This document shows positions 43,146 to 52,981 of a DNA stretch of 64,000 nt, in pieces. The stretch comes from Mesorhizobium sp. B2-3-4 (GTDB lineage: Bacteria > Pseudomonadota > Alphaproteobacteria > Rhizobiales > Rhizobiaceae). The position numbers and the translations under genes were made by a program. The stretch covers positions 124,001 to 188,000 of the forward strand of contig NZ_VFVY01000012.1 of assembly GCF_006442315.1 (NCBI RefSeq), in the 5' to 3' direction. Positions within the stretch are counted from its first letter, which is position 1. The number at the start of each line of letters is the position of its first letter. Below the pieces are notes generated by a model. That model searched no databases. It was not told the DNA's origin and saw only the letters and a program-made list of their open reading frames with translations.

Positions 43146-45947
43146 TCACTCGGCGGCCGCCTTGGCCCTGCCGCCGCGCTCGGGCGCCGCGCCTTCGAGC
43201 GTCGCCATCAGCCGGTTGCGGATGGTGGCGATGCGGGCCGGGCTGTCGATCTTCTGGCCGGTGAGGTCGGTGACATAGAAGGTGTCTATGACCTTCTCGC
43301 CGAAAGTTGTGATATGCGCCGATGCGATGTCGAGCGACAGGTCGGACAGCGTTCCGGTGATTTCCGACAAAAGGCCAGGCCGGTCGAGCCCCTCGACCTC
43401 GATGACCGAAAACCGGTTCGACAGCGCGTTGCGGATTTCGGCGCGCGGCTGGATCTTGAACACCTTGGCGCCGCGCTTCGGCTTGGTCCGCTTCTCGATC
43501 ATTTCCGGCAGCCAGCTCTTGCCCGACAGCACATCCTCGATCAGCCGGCCGACGCGCTCGGCGCGCCGTCGCTCGTCTTCGTCGCGGTCGAATTCCCTCG
43601 ATATCAGAATCGTGTCGAGCGCGCGGCCGTCCGAGGTGGTGAAGATCTGCGCGTCGACGATGTTGCCGCCGGCAGCGGCACAGGCGCCCGCGATCACTGA
43701 GAGCAGCCGGGGATGATCCTGCGCCAGCACGGTGATTTCTGTCACCGCCTCGAACTGGTGCGTCTTGACCATGGTGGCGAGCTTGTTGCCCGCCGCGTCC
43801 GCCTCGCGAATGAATTCGGCGTGGCGGATCTGGACGGGCAGGTCCACGGTCAGCAGGTAGTTCTCGTAATGCAGGCCGACATAGCGTTTGCGCGTCTTGT
43901 CGGGCCAGCCGGCGAGCGCCTCGGCCAACTGCTCGCGCGCCGCCGCCGTGCGCTCGGCGCGCGACACTTCCGAAAAGCCGCCTGTCAGCAACAGTTCGGT
44001 CTCGTAGTAGAGGGTGCGCAGCAACTGGCCTTTCCAGCCATTCCACACGCCCGGTCCGACGCCCCTGATGTCGCAGACGGTGAGGATCAAAAGCAGCTTC
44101 AGGCGTTCGACCGACTGCACGATAGAGGCGAAATCCTCGATCGTCTTGCGGTCGTTGAGGTCGCGGGTCTGTGCCGTCATCGACATGACGAGATGGTTCT
44201 CGACCAGCCAGGCAACGGTTTCCGTGTCGGCCGGCGAAAGCCCCATATGCGGGCAGATCCGCCGTGCGATCCTGGCGCCGGCCTCGGAATGGTCTTCCGG
44301 CCTGCCCTTGGCGATATCGTGCAGCAAGACCGCGACATAGAGCGCTTCGCGGCTCTTCTTCAGCCCCGGCATCAGCGAATGCGACAGCGGATGCACCTTC
44401 TCGCCATCGCCGCGCTCGATCTCGGCCAGCACGCCGATGCAGCGGATCAGGTGCTCGTCCACCGTATAGTGGTGGTACATCGAGAACTGCATCATGGCGA
44501 CGATCTTGCCGAAATCGGGGATCAGCCGGCCGAGCAGCCCAGCCTCGTTCATGCGCCGCAGATTGAGCTCGGCGTTCCGGTCCGAGGTCAATATGTCGAG
44601 GAACAGCCGGTTGGCCTCCTCGTCGCGCCTGAGCGATTTGTTGACCAGGCCGAGCGAGCGGGTCAGCAGTTTCAGCGCATCGGGATGGAATTCCAGCCCA
44701 TGCTTGTCGGCGAACCAGAACAGCCGCAGGAGATTGACCGGATCGCGCTCGAACACGCTGTCGTCGGCGACGTTGATGCGATGGTTGTCGACGATGAAGT
44801 CCGACGTACCGGCAAGCTTGCGCTTGCGCCGCTGGAAGGTGAGGAAAATGCGGTTGAAGCCCGGCACGTGCTTGGCCTGCTCCTCCTCGAGCGCGGCGCA
44901 GAAGATGCGGGTCAGGTCGCCGACATCCTTGGCGACCAGGAAATAGTGCTTCATGAAGCGTTCGACCGCCGACAGGCCGGGATGGGTCGTATAGCCGAGC
45001 CGCTCGGCGATCTCGCGCTGAATGTCGAAATGCAGCCGCTCCTCGGCCTTGCCGGTGAGGAAGTGCATATGGCAGCGCACCGCCCACAGGAAATCCTCGG
45101 CCTTCTGGAACTCGCGGTACTCGGCCTCCGTGAAGACGCCCTTTTCGACCAGTTCCTCGCCGGTGCGCACGCGGTAGAAATACTTGCCGATCCAGAACAG
45201 GGTCTGCAGGTCGCGCAGGCCGCCCTTGCCGTCCTTGACGTTGGGCTCGACCAGATAACGGCTCTCGCCGGCCTTGGCATGGCGTTCGTCGCGCTCGGCG
45301 AGCTTGGCCTGCACATATTCCGGGCCGGTCGTGCGGACCACTTCATGGTCGAAGCGCAGCATCAGCTCGTCATAGAGTTTGCGTTCGCCCCACAGGAACC
45401 GCGCCTCCAGGATCGAGGTGCGGATGGTGACGTCGGTGCGCGACAGCCTGAGGCACTCTTCGATGTTGCGGGTGGCGTGGCCGACCTTCAGCCCCATGTC
45501 CCACAGCATGTAGAGCATGTATTCGACCGTCTGTTCGCCCCACGGCGTCTGCTTGTAGGGCAGCAGGAACAACAGGTCGATGTCGGATCCCGGCGCCAGC
45601 GTGCCGCGGCCATAGCCGCCGACGGCGACGACCGCCATGCGTTCGGCCGAGGACCGGTTCTTCACCCGGTAGACATGGGTGGCGGCAAAATCGTAGAGCG
45701 CCCGGATCAGCTCGTCCATCAGGTGTGAAAGCCGCTCGGCGCAGGCGTTGCCGCCGCCATCTTGCCTCAGCATGGCTTCGGCGGTCTTGCGGCCTTCGGC
45801 CAGGCGTCCCTTCAGAAGCTGGAGAACCGCCGTGCGGATGGCCTGGCTGGAGCCGTCGCCGTCGCTCGCCGCTGTCAGCGCGGTCATCTCGCGGCGCAGA
45901 GCGTCGCCGTCGATCAATTCATCGAGCTTCAGGGAGATTTTCGCCAT
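43146..45947 (-). CDS. glnD: [Protein-PII] uridylyltransferase/uridylyl-removing enzyme
   Basis: A 933-residue nitrogen-status sensor. Domains in order: nucleotidyltransferase (GGYGRGTLAPGSDIDLLFLLP, about residues 110-130), HD hydrolase (LLHDIAKGRPEDHSEAG, about 515-530) and two ACT domains at the C-terminus (near 735 and 850). It attaches or removes UMP on PII proteins GlnB/GlnK according to glutamine level. The length is standard. ATG 45947 is chosen. It lies upstream of murJ on the same strand. Confidence 0.95.
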   Translation of the reverse strand: MAKISLKLDELIDGDALRREMTALTAASDGDGSSQAIRTAVLQLLKGRLAEGRKTAEAMLRQDGGGNACAERLSHLMDELIRALYDFAATHVYRVKNRSSAERMAVVAVGGYGRGTLAPGSDIDLLFLLPYKQTPWGEQTVEYMLYMLWDMGLKVGHATRNIEECLRLSRTDVTIRTSILEARFLWGERKLYDELMLRFDHEVVRTTGPEYVQAKLAERDERHAKAGESRYLVEPNVKDGKGGLRDLQTLFWIGKYFYRVRTGEELVEKGVFTEAEYREFQKAEDFLWAVRCHMHFLTGKAEERLHFDIQREIAERLGYTTHPGLSAVERFMKHYFLVAKDVGDLTRIFCAALEEEQAKHVPGFNRIFLTFQRRKRKLAGTSDFIVDNHRINVADDSVFERDPVNLLRLFWFADKHGLEFHPDALKLLTRSLGLVNKSLRRDEEANRLFLDILTSDRNAELNLRRMNEAGLLGRLIPDFGKIVAMMQFSMYHHYTVDEHLIRCIGVLAEIERGDGEKVHPLSHSLMPGLKKSREALYVAVLLHDIAKGRPEDHSEAGARIARRICPHMGLSPADTETVAWLVENHLVMSMTAQTRDLNDRKTIEDFASIVQSVERLKLLLILTVCDIRGVGPGVWNGWKGQLLRTLYYETELLLTGGFSEVSRAERTAAAREQLAEALAGWPDKTRKRYVGLHYENYLLTVDLPVQIRHAEFIREADAAGNKLATMVKTHQFEAVTEITVLAQDHPRLLSVIAGACAAAGGNIVDAQIFTTSDGRALDTILISREFDRDEDERRRAERVGRLIEDVLSGKSWLPEMIEKRTKPKRGAKVFKIQPRAEIRNALSNRFSVIEVEGLDRPGLLSEITGTLSDLSLDIASAHITTFGEKVIDTFYVTDLTGQKIDSPARIATIRNRLMATLEGAAPERGGRAKAAAE

Positions 45948-46036
45948 CGGTACCGGTCGGCCTTGCCTTTTGGGCGGCGTCTATAGCGCGTTTTCACGGC
46001 GCTGGGTATGGGGCCTGCCGATGGCTCGGCCGCCAA

Positions 46037-46840
46037 CTAGTCGTTTGCCTGGATCGGATCGAAGGGAACGACGATCTGTCGGCGGAATCTGCAGAAATCG
46101 GCAATCCACCGTGCCGTCCGCCACGCCTCGCGCCTGATTCGCGCCATGAGCGGCGGCCTGCGCCGACCAGCAAACCCGCTTGCTGCCCAACTGGCCTCCC
46201 GCCCCGGCTGGAGCAGGCTCGGCAACTTGTCATCGACGAACTGATCCTGCGCACAGAGCGCGGGAACGAGCTGGTAGATCGTCTTGCCCGACGAGATCGC
46301 GAAAGCTGGATCGAAGATGAGATTGTCCACCGCCACGTTGGTCTCGGCGGTCGCGTGCAGAAGGTCGCGAGCCGCCTGTCTGGAAAGCAGATAGCCACCG
46401 GCCCCGATATGGTTCTTGCGCAGCCTGAACACCGAAAAGCCGTGGCCGACGGAAATCCTTTCCCGCTGGATCACGGTCGTATGGAAGCTTGTTTCGAGCT
46501 TGACGATGTCGGCATCGGCCGGAATCCAGCCCGGATTGGCGAGCAACGCCCCGGCTCTCGCCGAAAACACGATGTCATCCTCGAACACGGCGCCATAGGG
46601 CGCGTCGTCCCGCGCAATGATGGCCCAGCAGGCGCGATGACTGTGCAGGCATGCGATCTCGCTGGCCGACAGGCGCAGCTCGGCGTAAAGGTCGTGCTGG
46701 CGTTGCAGCACAAGGTCCGGATGTTGGCTTGCATCAACCGCCACGACACGCTCGAAGGTGACGCCGATGCGGGCAAACTGGGCGGTCATGTGGGCGAGCC
46801 GGTCGGCTGAACGATCGAGATTGATGACCAGGCACTTCAT
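46037..46840 (-). CDS. Family 25 glycosyltransferase (LPS/LOS type), copy 1
   Basis: A 267-residue glycosyltransferase of family 25. It opens CLVINLDRSADRLAHM, then has SEIACLHSHRACWAI and the metal-binding VFEDDIVFS, the standard features of the family that adds galactose or similar sugars to lipo-oligosaccharide cores in the cytoplasm. ATG 46840 is chosen from the conserved opening; the upstream in-frame Arg-rich extension is unlikely. It is closest to copy 2. No strong ribosome binding site is visible. Confidence 0.82.
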   Translation of the reverse strand: MKCLVINLDRSADRLAHMTAQFARIGVTFERVVAVDASQHPDLVLQRQHDLYAELRLSASEIACLHSHRACWAIIARDDAPYGAVFEDDIVFSARAGALLANPGWIPADADIVKLETSFHTTVIQRERISVGHGFSVFRLRKNHIGAGGYLLSRQAARDLLHATAETNVAVDNLIFDPAFAISSGKTIYQLVPALCAQDQFVDDKLPSLLQPGREASWAASGFAGRRRPPLMARIRREAWRTARWIADFCRFRRQIVVPFDPIQAND

Positions 46841-46971
46841 ATTCGGACGCCAGCACTGCCGTTCAGCGGATCGCCGGCGCCGTCTAGCATGCGAAGTCCC
46901 GGGGATCACGGACTATTTCTGGGCGGATTTGCTTAGCAGAGCATGAGCATGCCGGCGATTCGGCAGGAGAT

Positions 46972-47775
46972 CTATCGCCCCGCTTCGGGTGGATCGAGGG
47001 GAATGATCGCATGCCGTCGCAGCCTGCAGTGGTCGATGATCCACTCGGCTGCCCGCCTGGCTTCCACCCTTGCCTTCTCGACCAACGGCTTTCGGCGCTT
47101 TGTGGAGTGCCCGCTTGCGACCCACTCGGCTTGCCGTTCCAGATTGAGCAGGCTTGGCAAGCTGTTGCGCAGGAACTGGTCCTGGGCACAGAGCGCGGGG
47201 ACAAGCTGGTAGATCGTCTTGCCGGCTGCCGTTTTGAATGCGGGATCGAAGAGAAGACTGTCCACCGCCACGTTGACCCCGGCACTCGCCTGCAGAAGGT
47301 CGCGTGCCGCTTGCCTGGAGAGCAGGTAGCCCCCGGATCCTATGTGGTTCTTGCGCAGCCTGGATACCGAAAAACAATGGCCGACGGAGATGGTTGCGCG
47401 ATGGATGACCGTTCTTTGGAAGAATGTCTCCAGCTTGACGATGTCGGCGTCGGCCGGAACCCAACCCGTATCGGCGAGCAGCGCGCCGGCCTTCGCAGAA
47501 AACACGATGTCGTCCTCGAACACGGCGCCATAGGGGGCCTCGTCCTGCGCGATAATGGTCCAGCAGGCGCGGTGGCTGTGCAGGCAGGCGATCTCGCTGC
47601 CGAAGAGGCGCCGTGTTGCGTAGCGGGCATGCTGGGGTTGCAGCACCAGGTCGGGATGTTGTCTTGCATCGACTGCCGCGATCCGCTCGAAGGCCGTGCC
47701 GATGCGGGCGAACTCGGCGATCATATGGGCAAGCCGGTCGGGAGAGCGATCGAGATTGATGACCAGGCGCTTCAT
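46972..47775 (-). CDS. Family 25 glycosyltransferase (LPS/LOS type), copy 2
   Basis: A 267-residue paralogue of copy 1. It opens RLVINLDRSPDRLAHM, and has SEIACLHSHRACWTI and VFEDDIVFSAKAGALL. The C-terminal parts of copies 1 and 2 are also alike (GKTIYQLVPALCAQDQF, then PSLL). The start may be ATG 47775 or ATG 47793, which adds MKISPD. It lies 131 bases from copy 1 on the same strand, so the three genes may form one transcript. Confidence 0.82.
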   Translation of the reverse strand: MKRLVINLDRSPDRLAHMIAEFARIGTAFERIAAVDARQHPDLVLQPQHARYATRRLFGSEIACLHSHRACWTIIAQDEAPYGAVFEDDIVFSAKAGALLADTGWVPADADIVKLETFFQRTVIHRATISVGHCFSVSRLRKNHIGSGGYLLSRQAARDLLQASAGVNVAVDSLLFDPAFKTAAGKTIYQLVPALCAQDQFLRNSLPSLLNLERQAEWVASGHSTKRRKPLVEKARVEARRAAEWIIDHCRLRRHAIIPLDPPEAGR

Positions 47776-48092
47776 GTCAGGCGAAATCTTCATGTTGGTG
47801 AGCTGATGCCGCCACTGATAGGTGAAGAGCCCCTGATTGTCGAATGCAGCGGAGAACCGTGCACTGAGATGAATTTTGTACGCCGAGGCGGCTCTTTGAA
47901 CTTCGGTCTACTGAGCCAATGCCATGGCTCGGGGCGAACAGGATAGGGTTTCTACTGCCGCACCGCCGGCCGCCGGACGAAATTCAAGACAGCTGCTCGA
48001 GCTGATCTTGGCGCGATGTCGGCGTCGATTCTCTGGGTGGGGCGTTCCGCCGGCTTTGCGGCGCCCGCGCATGGGGTCTGGAACAGGTCTTG
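47776..48092. other. Intergenic stretch between glycosyltransferase copies 2 and 3
   Basis: About 317 bases. No coding frame with a plausible start, no tRNA and no clear hairpin terminator was recognised. It is longer than the gap between copies 1 and 2, so copies 1 and 2 may have their own promoter here. Confidence 0.5.
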
Positions 48093-48908
48093 CTACTGGT
48101 CCCTGGGTCCAGGCGAATCGAGAGGGATGATTGTCCGCCGCCGCAACTTGCAGAAATCGACGACCCATTCCACGATCCGCCCGATCTCGGTCCTGAACCT
48201 TTCAGCCGTCGCCCGCCGGCGTTTTTCCGCCAATCCGCTGGCAGCCCATTTGGTTTCGCGCTCGGAGTCGAGCAGGCTTGGCAATCCCGCCGCCATGGAA
48301 CTCAGGAACTGGCCCTGTGCGCAGAGCGCCGGGACAAGCTGGTATATCGTCTTGCCGGGCAGGCTCGAGAACGCCGGATTGAAGACCAGGTCATCGGCGG
48401 TCACATTGATCTTTTCGGTCGCCTCGAGGAGGTCCCGCGCGGTCTGCCGAGAGATGATGTAGCCGCCGGTTCCCGGATGGAACCGGCAGAGCCTGAACAG
48501 CGAGAAACCATGACCGGCGGAGGTCCTCATACGGTGGATCATGGTCTTGCGGAAGAACGTCTCCAGCTTGACGATGTCGGCACCGGCCGGAATCCAGGCG
48601 CTGTCGGCAAGCAACCGTCCGGCATTGGCCGAGAAGACCACGTCGTCCTCGAAGATGGCCCCATAGCGGGCATCGTTCTGCACCAGGATCGACCAGCAGG
48701 CGCGATGGCTGTGCAGACAAGCGATTTCGCTGCTCGACAGTTGCCGGCGTCCGTAAATCGGATGCTGAGGTTGCTGTTCGAGCTCGGGGTGGCTGTAACC
48801 GTCGACAGCCACGACCCGCTCGAACGCAACGCCGATACGGTCGAATTCGCCTCTCATGTGGGCAAGCCGATCCGGGGACCGATCGAGGTTTATGACAAGG
48901 CACTTCAT
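48093..48908 (-). CDS. Family 25 glycosyltransferase (LPS/LOS type), copy 3
   Basis: A 271-residue paralogue of the previous two. It opens CLVINLDRSPDRLAHM, with SEIACLHSHRACWSI and IFEDDVVFSANAGRLL. It is a little more diverged from the other copies (for example VTADDLVFNPAF against VAVDNLIFDPAF) and has a four-residue insertion (SSMA) after the shared CAQ-QF, so it probably split off first. ATG 48908 is chosen. It is divergent from the copper-ATPase gene, with about 190 bases between the starts. Confidence 0.82.
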   Translation of the reverse strand: MKCLVINLDRSPDRLAHMRGEFDRIGVAFERVVAVDGYSHPELEQQPQHPIYGRRQLSSSEIACLHSHRACWSILVQNDARYGAIFEDDVVFSANAGRLLADSAWIPAGADIVKLETFFRKTMIHRMRTSAGHGFSLFRLCRFHPGTGGYIISRQTARDLLEATEKINVTADDLVFNPAFSSLPGKTIYQLVPALCAQGQFLSSMAAGLPSLLDSERETKWAASGLAEKRRRATAERFRTEIGRIVEWVVDFCKLRRRTIIPLDSPGPRDQ

Positions 48909-49037
48909 TGCCGACCGGGATGAGCGTGACGCCGCAGGGAGTGTTAGCAAGCAAAGTTTTAGCATGAGCTATGCCTTTGTGCAGGGGGTCTTAGAGCGAT
49001 TTGCCGGTGCCGGAAATTTGGAAAATCAAAACGGCCC

Positions 49038-49068
49038 TTGACCTTCCAGTTACTGGAAGCACTACCTC
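49038..49068 (+). promoter_or_regulatory. CueR-type promoter of the copper-ATPase operon
   Basis: TTGACC at 49038-49043 is followed by CTTCCAGT, T, ACTGGAAG (49043-49059), a perfect 17-base palindrome in the spacer, and a weak -10 TACCTC at 49063-49068, giving the long 19-base spacer typical of MerR-family promoters. CueR/HmrR boxes in proteobacteria have the same CTTCCAGT...ACTGGAAG arms. The likely controller is the CueR protein encoded at 36903-37307. Confidence 0.75.
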
Positions 49069-49101
49069 GGGGTCGAAGCAGTGACATCGAGGCATTTTGG
49101 A

Positions 49102-51609
<2,508 letters not shown>

Positions 51610-51652
51610 GATCAACCCCCAAATACGAAATCCAACCAACAGGAGACCTTGA

Positions 51653-52045
51653 ATGACCTTGGCTAAGAAACTCGTGCTGTTGCTGATGGCGGCAGGAATG
51701 CTGCTCGCCGTCTTCCTCGAAAGCGTTCCGGCGCAAAGCGAGGAGATGAAACACGACATGGCCGGCATGACGACGGATGCCACCAGTCCTTCGACCGAAG
51801 GCTACAAGGCGGCGATGGACAAGATGCATGCCGATATGATGGCCTCGCAATATACCGGCAATGCCGATGTCGATTTCGTCCGTGGCATGATCCCGCATCA
51901 CCAGGGCGCCATCGACATGGCCAAGGTCGAGCTCGCGAACGGCAAGGATCCCGAAATCCGCAAGCTGGCCGAGGGCGTCATCGCCGCCCAGGAAGCCGAG
52001 ATCAAGCAGATGCAGGAGTGGCTCGCCGCCCATCCGGTGAAGTAA
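51653..52045 (+). CDS. Secreted DUF305 protein, copper operon
   Basis: A 130-residue exported protein. The signal peptide is KKLVLLLMAAGMLLAVFLES, with the mature part starting near residue 28. The DUF305 core follows: Met/His-rich DKMHADMMAS, DVDFVRGMIPHHQGAIDMAK with the paired histidines, and EAEIKQMQEWLAAH. Related proteins bind copper or silver in the periplasm. It lies 43 bases after the copper ATPase and is probably in the same CueR-controlled transcript, with AGGAGACC before ATG 51653. Confidence 0.83.
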   Translation: MTLAKKLVLLLMAAGMLLAVFLESVPAQSEEMKHDMAGMTTDATSPSTEGYKAAMDKMHADMMASQYTGNADVDFVRGMIPHHQGAIDMAKVELANGKDPEIRKLAEGVIAAQEAEIKQMQEWLAAHPVK

Positions 52046-52135
52046 GCTTCCAGGCATCGCAAGAGGCTGCGGCGAGAACGCTCTGGATTTCTCGCCCGGC
52101 CTGTGATGCGATCCGGCCTCAACTGGAGGCCCGCC

Positions 52136-52981
52136 ATGCCATCGAGCATCAGAACCACCATGCTGCCGGTCGGCGAGGCCATGCCCGTTCTCGGCCAGGG
52201 CACGTGGAAGATGGGCGAAGATTCTCGCCGCCGCGCCGACGAGGTGAATGCACTCAGGCTAGGCCTCGATCTCGGCGTCACACTGATCGACACCGCCGAA
52301 ATGTATGCCGGCGGCGGGGCCGAAGAGGTGGTGGCGGAAGCCATCGCGGGGCGCCGCGATGCAACCTTCCTGGTCTCCAAAGTGCTGCCCTCCAACGCTT
52401 CGCGCGCCGGCGTGCGGCGGGCCTGCGAAAACAGCCTGAAGCGCCTCGCCACCGACCGCATCGATCTCTATCTCCTGCATTGGCCGGGCAGCGTGCCGTT
52501 GACCGAGACAGTCGAGGCCTTCGAGGCCCTGAAGAAGGCTGGCAAGATCCGTCATTGGGGCGTCAGCAATTTCGACACCGACGATATGGAGGAGTTGGCC
52601 GGCTTGCCTGATGGCGGCAACGTCCAGACCAATCAGGTCCTCTACAATCTGGTCAGGCGCGGCCCGGAATTCGATCTGGCGCCCTGGATGAGAAAACGCG
52701 GCATCCCGTTGATGGCTTATTCGCCGGTGGAGCAGGGTGCCTTGGCGCGCAATGCCCGCCTCGCCGCGGTCGCCGCCCGCCACGGTGCGACCGAGGCGCA
52801 GATCGCGCTGGCCTGGGTGATGCATCAGGACGGCGTCATCGCCATTCCCAAGGCCAGCAGCCAGGCGCATCTCCGCCAGAATTTCGCCGCGCTGGACATC
52901 AAGCTCACGCCGGATGACCTAGCGGATCTCGACCGCGCCTTCCCACCACCGACGCGCAAGCGCGGACTGGAGATGATCTGA
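52136..52981 (+). CDS. Aldo/keto reductase
   Basis: A 281-residue NADPH-type oxidoreductase with the (beta/alpha)8 fold. The family signature LIDTAEMYAGGGAEEVVAEA holds the catalytic Asp and Tyr; the following Lys is in LVSKVLPS and the His in YLLHWPGSVP. The C-terminal cofactor loop is IPKASSQAHLRQN. ATG 52136 has GGAGGCCCGCC upstream. Substrate unknown; reduction of reactive aldehydes or sugars is typical. Its stop (52979-52981) abuts the convergent mutS stop without any gap. Confidence 0.87.
   Translation: MPSSIRTTMLPVGEAMPVLGQGTWKMGEDSRRRADEVNALRLGLDLGVTLIDTAEMYAGGGAEEVVAEAIAGRRDATFLVSKVLPSNASRAGVRRACENSLKRLATDRIDLYLLHWPGSVPLTETVEAFEALKKAGKIRHWGVSNFDTDDMEELAGLPDGGNVQTNQVLYNLVRRGPEFDLAPWMRKRGIPLMAYSPVEQGALARNARLAAVAARHGATEAQIALAWVMHQDGVIAIPKASSQAHLRQNFAALDIKLTPDDLADLDRAFPPPTRKRGLEMI

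Noticed and set aside
49081..49101. GTG 49081 as start of the copper ATPase
   Set aside because: It would leave almost no leader after the predicted CueR-driven transcription start and has no ribosome binding site, while ATG 49102 has GAGG at good spacing.
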